From: Betaproteobacteria bacterium
GTDB lineage: Bacteria; Pseudomonadota; Gammaproteobacteria; Burkholderiales; Burkholderiaceae_F
Direction: 5' to 3'
Length of the DNA stretch: 64,000 nt
Assembly: GCA_016861185.1 (NCBI GenBank)
Contig: BOKW01000002.1
Span: forward strand, 591,659-655,658
Shown: positions 39,866-48,964 of the stretch, piece by piece
How the letters are laid out: the number at the start of each line of letters is the position of its first letter
Position numbering within the stretch: position 1 is the stretch's first letter
Notes under the pieces: generated by a model
Databases searched by the model: none
What the model saw: the letters and a program-made list of their open reading frames with translations, nothing else
What the model was told of the DNA's origin: nothing
Translations under genes and position numbers: made by a program

Positions 39866-41128
39866 CTACTCCTGTCCGGCCGCCGCGAGCGCCGGCGCCT
39901 GCGCCTGCCGGAACAGCGCGACGAACTCGTCGACCGCAACGCGCGCGAACTCCGGCGTGTACAGGTGCAGGTCGACCTCCCTGAGGCGCTCGGGCTGCGC
40001 GAGCCGCTCGCGCATCCGCGCGACGAAGGCCGCGTCGGCCACCGGGTCGTGAATCGGCCGGCCCTCGCGGTCGAGCGACGACCAGCCCTTCGTCGGCACG
40101 AGGAAGCTCCAGGGACCGCGCGCCCCGTTCAGCCGCGTGGCGATCACGTCGGCGGCCTGGCGCAGTTCGTCGGCGGTGGTGCGCACCTGCACGCGCAGAC
40201 GATCCTGCACGTACTGCGGCCGATCCTTCGTCTTCTCGAGCATGTCGGCCCGCCCGCCGTAGGACAGGATGTCCAGGCCGCAGGGCGCGAGCACCATCGG
40301 TATCCCGGTCTCGACTGCCGCCATCAGCCGGTCGGGGCCGGGGTCGCGGTTGCCCTTGAAGAGGTGCTCCATCACGCCGCCGATGCAGATGTCGAGCACG
40401 CCGTGGAAGGCGCCGTCGCGAATCATCTCCTCCATCGCGCGGTCACCCTTGCCCTGGGCATGGCAGACGATCGGCGTGAATCCCTCCTCCTCGAGCATGC
40501 CGAGCGCCGACTGCACCGCCATCTCGCCGAAGCCGAACGAGGACACCGCCACGCAGGGCTTGTCGAAGCGGATGTTCGTGCCCTGCGTCGCCTCGACCAT
40601 GCCGCAGATCGCACCGACCGCATTGACGATCTGGGCGCGCAGCAGCGGGTTCATCTTCACGATGTCGAGCACCGTGTGGTGCATCGTGATGTCGCGCGTG
40701 CCCACGTACTGGTCGATGTAGGCGGGGTGCGCGGCCATCGGCGAGGCCATCAGCTTCGGCATGCCGAAGGGCAGCCGCTTCATGACCGAGGTGGCCACCA
40801 GGGTCGCGGTGCCGCCGCCGATGCCGATGATGCCGTGCACCCGGCCCGCGCGCACCAGGTCGTCGACGATCGCCGCCGCGCCGCGGATCTGGTTGTCGGT
40901 GGCCGCATCGCGGTCGCTGCGATACTTCTCGCGCACCATCTCGATCGGCAGGCCGCCGCGCGCGGCCACCTCCTCGGTGCGGATGTCGCCGGGAAACGGG
41001 GGCGGCTCCTCCATGCTGAAGTCGAGCAGGATCGGATCGTGTCCGCGCGCGGCGATCAGGTCCTTCACGAACACGATGTCCTCGCCCCGCGTGTCGAGGT
41101 TGACGACGATCACGATCCCTTTCTTCAT
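39866..41128 (-). CDS. Tm-1-like ATP-binding (UPF0261) protein
   Basis: A 420-residue UPF0261/Tm-1-like protein. Family blocks are VNLDTRGEDIVFVKDLI near the N-terminus, GIIGIGGGTATLVATSVMKRLPFGMPKLMAS (read as GIIGIGGGTAT then LPFGMPKLMAS), YVGTRDITMHHTVLDI and PCGLDILSYGG. The plant Tm-1 protein binds ATP through this domain. The TIM-barrel partner protein often found with it is absent here. No biochemical function is established. It lies inside the phenylphosphate-type operon, 37 bp after the ubiD-like gene and 5 bp before the CBS gene. Confidence 0.88.
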   Translation of the reverse strand: MKKGIVIVVNLDTRGEDIVFVKDLIAARGHDPILLDFSMEEPPPFPGDIRTEEVAARGGLPIEMVREKYRSDRDAATDNQIRGAAAIVDDLVRAGRVHGIIGIGGGTATLVATSVMKRLPFGMPKLMASPMAAHPAYIDQYVGTRDITMHHTVLDIVKMNPLLRAQIVNAVGAICGMVEATQGTNIRFDKPCVAVSSFGFGEMAVQSALGMLEEEGFTPIVCHAQGKGDRAMEEMIRDGAFHGVLDICIGGVMEHLFKGNRDPGPDRLMAAVETGIPMVLAPCGLDILSYGGRADMLEKTKDRPQYVQDRLRVQVRTTADELRQAADVIATRLNGARGPWSFLVPTKGWSSLDREGRPIHDPVADAAFVARMRERLAQPERLREVDLHLYTPEFARVAVDEFVALFRQAQAPALAAAGQE

Positions 41129-41165
41129 CTGCGCCCGCTCCCCTTCTCCCCTCCCCCTTCCGCCT

Positions 41166-42668
41166 TCATTTCTTCTTCGTCTCCGGCCGCGTGAGCCGAC
41201 CGATCATGTCGGCCACCGGGCTCGCGCCGGCGAAGCCGTACTCGTTCCAGCGGTCCGACACGCGCTGCAGCATCGCGCGGTCCATGAAGATCTCCTGCGG
41301 CTTGTTCTGCCACTCGTAGGGCGTGCAGGCGTCGAGGATGATCCGGCTGGTGATGTCGCGCGCCTCGATCGGCAGCCCCGGGTCGAGCGGCGTCGAGCGG
41401 CCGCGGTCGATGATCTGCGCCGAGCGCTTCGGGTCGAAGCGCGTGGCGAGCGCCCACCAGACCCGGTCCATGTCGTCGGCCTCGATGTCGTGGTCGACGA
41501 CGATCACGCCCTTCAGGCCATAGTGGCCCGTGGTGCTCGCGATCACCGCATTGCCCACGTGGTTCGAGTGGCCCGGATACATCTGCTTCACCGACACCAC
41601 CGCCCAGAACCGGCCAGTGGCCGCCGCCGGCAGGTACACGCTCTGGATGCCGGGCACGCGCATCGTCTCCAGGTCGTACCAGAGCGCGCCGGTGCGGTTC
41701 AGCGACTGGATCATGTGGATGTCGTTGATCGGCTTGCCGACCGTGGTCGCCCAGAAGACCGGCTTGTTCCGGTGCAGGATGCGCTTCACGCGCAGCACCG
41801 GCTTCGGGTAGTCCTTGCCCTTGTTGCCCGAGTAGTAGCCGGTGTATTCGCCGAACGGGCCTTCTTCCATCAACTCGTTCGGGTCGATCCAGCCCTCGGC
41901 GATGATCTCGGCGTTCGCCGGCAGCGTGAGCCCGGTGAGCTCGGACTTGAACACCGGCACCGACCGCCCGCGCAGCGCGCCTGCGATGTCGTACTCGTCG
42001 GTGCCGGCGCTCACCAGCGTCGAGCCCGCGAGGAAGAGCACCGGATCGCAGCCGACGACCGCCGCCGCCGGCATCAGCTCGCCGCGCTCCTGGTACTTCT
42101 TCATGTGCATGTCGCCATGCTTGCCCTTGATGATCTGCGAACCGAGGATGTTCTTGCCCAGCACCTGCGAGCGGTAGGTGCCGAGGTTGGTCCAGCCGGT
42201 GTCCGGGTCCTGCGTGACCAGGTATCCGGCGGTCACGAAGAAGCGCCCGCCGTCGTCCGGATAGAACCAGGGCACCGGGAACTTCTCCAGGTCGACCGCG
42301 TCGCCCTCGATCACGTTCTCCATCACCGGCGGGTTGTCGACGTAGGTCGGCTTGATCATCTGCTTGGTGGTCAGCTCCATCCACTTGCGCGAGAGCTGGC
42401 ACATGGTGAGCGTGGGCTCCTGCTCGAGTGCCACCGCGATGCGCTGCGGCGTGGTGAACGCGCTGGTGAACACCGGAATCGAATGCCCTTTCACGTTCTC
42501 GTAGAGCAGCGCCGGGCCCTGCCGCTCCTCGTTCACCTTGGATACGTGGCACAGCTCGTACTTCCAGTCGACCTCGGCCTTCACGCGATGCAGCTGGCCG
42601 TTGGCCTCCAGTGCCGCGATGTAGCTGCGAAGGTCGTCGATCAGCCCCACTTGCGTCCTTGCGTCCAT
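41166..42668 (-). CDS. UbiD-family (de)carboxylase, phenylphosphate carboxylase alpha/beta-like
   Basis: A 500-residue prenyl-FMN-dependent (de)carboxylase. The three catalytic residues of the family are seen: Arg166 in NLGTYRSQVL and the pair Glu269/Glu274 in EEGPFGEYTGY. Further UbiD segments are PVPWFYPDDGGRFFVTAG and PVFWATTVGKPINDIHMI. In phenol degraders PpcA and PpcB of this family carboxylate phenylphosphate to 4-hydroxybenzoate. Here only one such protein is encoded, and no small PpcC or PpcD subunit was found in the window. ATG at 42668 has GGAG upstream. It follows ppsB by 35 bp. Confidence 0.87.
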   Translation of the reverse strand: MDARTQVGLIDDLRSYIAALEANGQLHRVKAEVDWKYELCHVSKVNEERQGPALLYENVKGHSIPVFTSAFTTPQRIAVALEQEPTLTMCQLSRKWMELTTKQMIKPTYVDNPPVMENVIEGDAVDLEKFPVPWFYPDDGGRFFVTAGYLVTQDPDTGWTNLGTYRSQVLGKNILGSQIIKGKHGDMHMKKYQERGELMPAAAVVGCDPVLFLAGSTLVSAGTDEYDIAGALRGRSVPVFKSELTGLTLPANAEIIAEGWIDPNELMEEGPFGEYTGYYSGNKGKDYPKPVLRVKRILHRNKPVFWATTVGKPINDIHMIQSLNRTGALWYDLETMRVPGIQSVYLPAAATGRFWAVVSVKQMYPGHSNHVGNAVIASTTGHYGLKGVIVVDHDIEADDMDRVWWALATRFDPKRSAQIIDRGRSTPLDPGLPIEARDITSRIILDACTPYEWQNKPQEIFMDRAMLQRVSDRWNEYGFAGASPVADMIGRLTRPETKKK

Positions 42669-42703
42669 GTGTACTCCGTTGTGAGAACGTTTGCCTGGTT
42701 GAC

Positions 42704-43834
42704 CTAGTTCACTCTCTTGCCCTGCAGCAGGCTCGAGAGGATGTAGTCCATCGCCGAGCCTGCCGACCCTCCGGTCACCGCCGCCTGGCTGCGGCTGCTC
42801 CAGACGGTCTCCGGCCGCGCCTGGAGAATGAAGATGTTCCCGCCCGAGGGAAGGTCCTTGTCGACCGCCCACTCGATGTCCATCGGCCGGCCGTAGTGCT
42901 TCTCGATCTGCTTGCCCATCCACGCCAGCTCGGTGATCTCGTCGTCGATCAGCGACTGCACCCGCTGGCGCTCGAACGGCACCTCGACCGCCCGCGAGGT
43001 CTGCGTCTTCGGGTCGACCGTGTAGCAGAGCTCCTTGCAGGAAATCGTGCGGTCGATGATGTCCAGCGTGATCTTGTTGACCACGAAGTGATCGGGCGTG
43101 ACCTCGCCGGAGACCACCGACTCGCCGAAGCCGAAGTTCGAGTCGATCACGATCACCGAGCGATCGCCGTTGGCCGGATGGATCGTGAACATCACGCCGG
43201 CGGTGAACGAGTTGGCCATCTTCTGCACGCCGACGCTGATCGCCACGTCGCGTTCGGAGAACCCCTTGTTCGCCCGGTACGCGATCGCCCGCGCGGTGTA
43301 CAGGCTCGAGATGCAGCGGCGCACGTGCGCGAGCACCTCGTCGATGCCGCGGATCCACAGGAAGGTGTCCTGCTGGCCGGCGAAGCTCGCGTCGGGCAGG
43401 TCTTCGGCGGTCGCGCTCGAGCGCACCGCCACCGGCACCGCCGGCAGGCCGCAGCGCACCGCGAGCTTGCGGTAGCACTCGGCCACCAGGTCTTCCAGCT
43501 CGGTCGAGAACGGCTGGGCCTCGATCGCCGCGCGGATCGCCGCGCTGGCGCGCTCGAGCGCATCGAGGTCGCCCGTGCCGACGTCGGCGAGCAACCCCGC
43601 GACCTCGCGGTCGAGCCCCGAGCGCGCCATGAAGCTGCGAAAACCCGCGGTGGTGAGCGCGAAGCCCGGCGGCACGCGCACGCCCGCGTGGATCAGCTCG
43701 CCGAGCGACGCGCACTTGCCGCCGACCAGCGGCACCGACTCCTTCAGGCACTCCTCGAACCAGCAGACGGCGGGCGTGCCGGCGGGCGTGCCGCCGGCCG
43801 CCGCGTTGGCGATCGGGTCAGCGAGGTTCGCCAT
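42704..43834 (-). CDS. ppsB: PEP-synthase N-terminal-like ATP-binding protein, candidate phenylphosphate synthase subunit B
   Basis: A 376-residue (about 40 kDa) protein matching only the N-terminal nucleotide-binding part of phosphoenolpyruvate synthase. VPLVGGKCASLGELIHAGVRVPPGFALT, read as VGGKCASLGEL then VPPGFALT, is the start; AVRSSATAEDLPDASFAGQQ and the C-terminal DIEWAVDK with FILQARPET follow. It lacks the His and PEP domains. In Thauera phenylphosphate synthase, protein 2 has this size and uses ATP to phosphorylate the His of protein 1. ATG at 43834 has GAGGGAG upstream, 11 bp after ppsA. Confidence 0.83.
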   Translation of the reverse strand: MANLADPIANAAAGGTPAGTPAVCWFEECLKESVPLVGGKCASLGELIHAGVRVPPGFALTTAGFRSFMARSGLDREVAGLLADVGTGDLDALERASAAIRAAIEAQPFSTELEDLVAECYRKLAVRCGLPAVPVAVRSSATAEDLPDASFAGQQDTFLWIRGIDEVLAHVRRCISSLYTARAIAYRANKGFSERDVAISVGVQKMANSFTAGVMFTIHPANGDRSVIVIDSNFGFGESVVSGEVTPDHFVVNKITLDIIDRTISCKELCYTVDPKTQTSRAVEVPFERQRVQSLIDDEITELAWMGKQIEKHYGRPMDIEWAVDKDLPSGGNIFILQARPETVWSSRSQAAVTGGSAGSAMDYILSSLLQGKRVN

Positions 43835-43845
43835 CGCCCGCTCCC

Positions 43846-45681
43846 TCAGCGGGCGATGGTGATCGCGCCGGTCGAGCCGTCCACCCGCACCCGCATCCCG
43901 GTCTTGATGATCTTCGTCGCGTGCCCGGTGCCCACCACCGCCGGCATGCCGTACTCGCGGCAGACGATCGCCGCGTGGCTCATCACGCCGCCGACGTCGG
44001 TGATGCACGCGCCGATCTTGGCGAACGCCGGTGCCCAGGACGGCGAGGTCGTCGGCGCCACCAGGATCTCCCCCTCCTGCAACTGGCCGACCTCGCTCAC
44101 CGTCCTGCACACGCGGGCCCTGCCCTCGATCACGCCGGGGCTGCCGGCGAATCCCTTCAGCTCGGTGATGCTGTCGGGATCGGCGACCTCCTGCACCGAC
44201 GCCCAGTCGGCGAGCGACTTGTTGGTCACGCCCCAGAGCACGATCGTGAACGGTTCCTGGATCACCTCGGGCGCGGTGCCGATCGCCGGCGGCGCGCTCC
44301 ACTCCTTGAACTTCTGCATCACGCCCTTGCGCCAGGCGACCTCCTTCGGCCAGGTCGCGGCGCCGCGCGGCGTGACACCGGTGGCCCATGCGGTGACGAT
44401 GTCCCAGAGCGCCGACTTGATCTCGTCGCGCCGCAGCAGCCAGACGTCCTCGACGTCCTCGATGATGCCGTGCTCCTTCATGATCGCGGCCACCTCGCGC
44501 ATCTTGTTCCAGAACACCGAGTGGAACCAGTGCTCGACGTAGAACAGGTGGTTCTCGACGTACGGGAACACCGTCTTCGCGCAGCCGAGCAGTTCGTCGA
44601 ACTGCTTGCGGTCCTCGTCCTTCTCGATCAGGTCGCGGTACTCGGTGGTGATGCGGTCGCGCTCGGCGCGCACCTTGTCGGTGGGCCGATCGATGTTGTG
44701 CCCCTTCTTCAGCTTCCCGATGTAGGTGGCGATGCCGGACAGCGGGACGTTCATCTGGTCGTTCCACGAGCGGTCGTGGTGGAACCAGCCGGTGCCGGTG
44801 GAGATGTTGAACCAGGGCTCGCGCGACAGGTTCAGCGAGGTCAGCCACTCGACGCCCTTCGGGAGCTTCTTCAGCGCAGCCTCGACCTCGGTCCACTCGG
44901 AGCTGAAGGTCACGACTTCGTCCACGCCCAGTTCGATCGCCCGGCGCGCCAGCTTCTTCAGCTCCTCGTCGGGCTGGTACATCATCACGTCGATGCCCGA
45001 GATCATCTGCGTGACGCGTTGCGTCGGAATGCTCGGGAACAGCTTCTGCACGAAGTCGAGGAAGAACACGTACGCCGCATACCCGAGGTTCAGGAACTCG
45101 AAGTGGTATTGCCAGCACTTCAGGCCCAGGTTGATCAGGTCGTCGTAGTTCTTGAGCAGGTGATAGCCGTTGGACTCGCCGATGGCGTCGGTGACCACCG
45201 AGATGTCTTCCATCTCGGGCAGGCCCGGGATCTTCAGCGCCTCGAGTTCGCGGATCGTGGCCTCCATCTTCACTTTCCACTTCGCCTCGAGTTCGTCCCA
45301 GTTCTTGTAGTAGAAGCCCGCGCGCTCCATGAAGTTGGGGGCACGCCTGCCGATCTCCTCGGGATCCTTCACCGGCACCGGCGAGATGTAGACGTAGCCG
45401 TTGATCATCCGGTGGTCGACCCCGCGCACCGGCGGCACCATGAAGATGCGGTTGTTGAACTGCGACAGCGCGAGGTACCAGGCCTCGTCCCAGATCGTGT
45501 CGAACGGATAGAGCGGCTCCGGGTAGTGCAGCCCGTCGTAGAACCAGAAGGTCTCCTTCTCGTACTGGTTGCGCACGGGGTCGTCGGTGACGAACTGGTA
45601 CTGGTACGGATACATCCGCTCCCAGCCCTCGGTACCCGGAATCGTTTTTGCCTTGACATCGTGCGGCACGGGAAATTTCAT
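43846..45681 (-). CDS. ppsA: PEP-synthase-like swivelling-His protein, candidate phenylphosphate synthase subunit A
   Basis: A 611-residue (about 70 kDa) protein. The C-terminal 90 residues are the PEP-utilising mobile domain with the phospho-carrier His569 in TDVGGVMSHAAIVCREYG, after GFAGSPGVIEGRARV. The first 500 residues are a long, aromatic-rich region (MYPYQYQFVTDDPVRNQYE, PFDTIWDEAWYLALSQFNNR) lacking the standard PEP-synthase domains. Together with ppsB and the CBS gene this matches the 70+40+24 kDa phenylphosphate synthase, in which the phospho-His transfers phosphate to phenol. First gene of its operon; ATG at 45681 has GGAG upstream and an exact sigma54 promoter 84 bp before it. 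Confidence 0.82.
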   Translation of the reverse strand: MKFPVPHDVKAKTIPGTEGWERMYPYQYQFVTDDPVRNQYEKETFWFYDGLHYPEPLYPFDTIWDEAWYLALSQFNNRIFMVPPVRGVDHRMINGYVYISPVPVKDPEEIGRRAPNFMERAGFYYKNWDELEAKWKVKMEATIRELEALKIPGLPEMEDISVVTDAIGESNGYHLLKNYDDLINLGLKCWQYHFEFLNLGYAAYVFFLDFVQKLFPSIPTQRVTQMISGIDVMMYQPDEELKKLARRAIELGVDEVVTFSSEWTEVEAALKKLPKGVEWLTSLNLSREPWFNISTGTGWFHHDRSWNDQMNVPLSGIATYIGKLKKGHNIDRPTDKVRAERDRITTEYRDLIEKDEDRKQFDELLGCAKTVFPYVENHLFYVEHWFHSVFWNKMREVAAIMKEHGIIEDVEDVWLLRRDEIKSALWDIVTAWATGVTPRGAATWPKEVAWRKGVMQKFKEWSAPPAIGTAPEVIQEPFTIVLWGVTNKSLADWASVQEVADPDSITELKGFAGSPGVIEGRARVCRTVSEVGQLQEGEILVAPTTSPSWAPAFAKIGACITDVGGVMSHAAIVCREYGMPAVVGTGHATKIIKTGMRVRVDGSTGAITIAR

Positions 45682-45765
45682 GTTCTCCTGCTCCCTGGTT
45701 TCGTGGATGCCCGCTCGGGGTGGCCGGACAGATGCGTCGCTGCCGGGACTCGATATCGGGATCGA

Positions 45766-45781
45766 TGCAATCACCGTGCCA
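45766..45781 (-). promoter_or_regulatory. Sigma54 (-24/-12) promoter of the ppsA operon
   Basis: On the minus strand the sequence is TGGCAC-GGTGA-TTGCA, an exact match to the sigma54 consensus TGGCAC-N5-TTGCW. Transcription would begin near 45754, giving a leader of roughly 70 nt before the ppsA ATG. A sigma54-dependent activator is encoded divergently next to it. Confidence 0.9.
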
Positions 45782-45943
45782 CCGCGGAATTGCGCGCAGC
45801 AGCAACGCACCCCCCGCCGGCAGGCGCGATCGTGCCGCGCAGCGCCACTGGCCGGTTCCGGCGCGCATTGGTGCACCTGCACAACCCGGCGTCTGCCGGA
45901 AGCCGCGGGGCGGCGCACCGCAGGTGCTCGGCCCGATCGACGG

Positions 45944-45959
45944 TTGATCGTTTGGTCAG
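45944..45959. promoter_or_regulatory. Candidate upstream activator site 1
   Basis: TTGATCGTTTGGTCAG matches 12 of 16 positions of the XylR/DmpR-type palindrome TTGATCAATTGATCAA. It lies about 190-200 bp upstream of the predicted ppsA transcription start, a usual distance for enhancer-like sites of this regulator class. Confidence 0.5.
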
Positions 45960-45985
45960 TTCCGCAGCGCCACGCGCCGGCGGTT

Positions 45986-46001
45986 TGATCATTTGATGAA
46001 G
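45986..46001. promoter_or_regulatory. Candidate upstream activator site 2
   Basis: TTGATCATTTGATGAA matches 14 of 16 positions of the XylR/DmpR-type palindrome. Its centre is 42 bp from that of the neighbouring site, four helical turns, so both would face the same side of the DNA. Confidence 0.6.
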
Positions 46002-46050
46002 CGTCGCGGCGCGCGGCGCAGGCGGGCGCGCGCGCGGCGAATCCGATAGG

Positions 46051-46064
46051 TTGACCTCGATCAA
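46051..46064. promoter_or_regulatory. FNR/Dnr-like box upstream of the regulator gene
   Basis: TTGACCTCGATCAA matches 9 of 10 defined bases of the FNR consensus TTGAT-N4-ATCAA. It is centred about 69 bp before the ATG of the sigma54 activator. It would fit oxygen control of an anaerobic pathway, but short boxes of this kind also arise by chance. Confidence 0.4.
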
Positions 46065-46086
46065 GGCGCCGGCAGGCACCGGCGCC
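46065..46086. repeat. Inverted repeat in the leader of the activator gene
   Basis: GGCGCCGG and CCGGCGCC form a perfect 8-bp stem with a 6-nt loop, directly after the FNR-like box and 40 bp before the activator ATG. A T-run occurs only about 10 nt later, so it is a weak terminator candidate at best; it may act on the mRNA leader. Confidence 0.5.
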
Positions 46087-46126
46087 TAGAAGTGATTTTT
46101 CCCCTTCACCGGCCGGAAGCACGGCG

Positions 46127-47922
<1,796 letters not shown>

Positions 47923-47926
<4 letters not shown>

Positions 47927-48387
47927 CGGGCCCGGTACGCGAACGGGTGCTCGCGTACCTGCGCGCGCATCACGTGATGACGCTCGCCACGCAGGGTCCG
48001 GCCGGGCCCTGGGCGGCGGCGGTGTTCTACGCGAGCGAAGGCTTCACGCTGTACTTCCTGTCGGCGCCGTCGACGCGGCACGCCACCGAACTGGCTGCGC
48101 ACGCGCGCGTCGCGGCGACGATCCAGGACGACTGCGCCGACTGGGCCGCGATCAGGGGCATCCAGCTCGAGGGCGAAGCCCGCGAAGTGCGCGGCACGCA
48201 AGCCGAGCGCGCGCGCACGATCTACGGCGCGAAGTTCCCGGCGCTCGGCAGCTCCGAGCGTGCGCCGGCGCCGATCGCCGCAGCCTTTGCGAAGATCCGC
48301 TGGTACCGGATCGTCCCCGATCGCCTCTACTTCGTCGACAATTCGCTGGGCTTCGGGCATCGCGATCAGCTGATTCCGGTCGGCTGA
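47923..48387 (+). CDS. Pyridoxamine-phosphate-oxidase-fold protein (UPF0306/YhbP-like)
   Basis: A 154-residue split-barrel protein. It has VLAYLRAHHVMTLAT then GPWAAAVFYASEG, the flavin-binding strands of this fold, and a C-terminal IRWYRIVPDRLYFVDNSLGFGHR typical of YhbP relatives, read as RIVPDRLYFVDN then GFGHR. Whether it binds FMN is not shown. Its ATG overlaps the activator stop (ATGA), so both are probably made from one mRNA. Confidence 0.82.
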
Positions 48388-48465
48388 ACCCGAAGCCCGT
48401 GCCCACGCCGCGCGACCCCGTGCGCGCGCGTGCGACAATGCGGGCACGCGAGGAGGCCGAACCCC

Positions 48466-48894
48466 ATGAAGACCAGCGCGCGCAACCAGTTCGCCGGCAA
48501 GGTCGTCGCCGTCAGGCGCGGCGCGGTCAACGACGAGATCGAACTCGCGATCGCGGGCGGCGAGCGCATCGTCGCCACGGTCACCCGCGAGAGCACCGAA
48601 AGCCTGGGCCTGGCGCCGGGGCGCGAGGCTTTCGCCCTGGTGAAAGCCTCGTCGGTGAACCTGATGGTCGATGGCGACACGGCGCGGTTGTCCACCCGCA
48701 ACCGGTTGGCCGGCGAGGTCGCCCGCGTCGAGCCCGGCGCGGTCAACGCCGAGGTGCTGGTCGATCTGCCGGGCGGCGGCTCGGTGGCTGCGATCGTCAC
48801 GATCGAGAGCGCACGAAAGCTCGACCTGAAGCCCGGCAGACCGGTGACCGCGCTGTTCAAGGCCTCCAGCGTCATCGTCGGCACGGCCGACTGA
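48466..48894 (+). CDS. Tandem Mop/TOBE-domain molybdate-binding protein
   Basis: A 142-residue protein made of two Mop (TOBE) domains of about 70 residues: ARNQFAGKVVAVRRGAVNDEIEL with FALVKASSVNLM, then TRNRLAGEVARVEPGAVNAEVLV with TALFKASSVIV. Such molbindin-like proteins store or buffer molybdate. ATG at 48466 has GAGGAGG about 9 nt upstream. No Mod transporter or molybdoenzyme gene is next to it in the window. Confidence 0.9.
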   Translation: MKTSARNQFAGKVVAVRRGAVNDEIELAIAGGERIVATVTRESTESLGLAPGREAFALVKASSVNLMVDGDTARLSTRNRLAGEVARVEPGAVNAEVLVDLPGGGSVAAIVTIESARKLDLKPGRPVTALFKASSVIVGTAD

Positions 48895-48964
48895 GCCCCG
48901 GGACGAACCGTCTCGCGATGCCCGTCACGCCGCTCGCCCGAGCCGCGACGAGGTCGCGCGCCCG

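Noticed and set aside
43846..45681. Ordinary phosphoenolpyruvate synthase or pyruvate phosphate dikinase
   Set aside because: The His domain and the ATP-binding domain are on separate genes, the PEP/pyruvate TIM-barrel domain is missing, and the partners are CBS, UbiD and UbiX genes.
46065..46086. Rho-independent terminator
   Set aside because: The stem is only 8 bp and the T-run comes about 10 nt after it; it also lies upstream of, not after, a gene.
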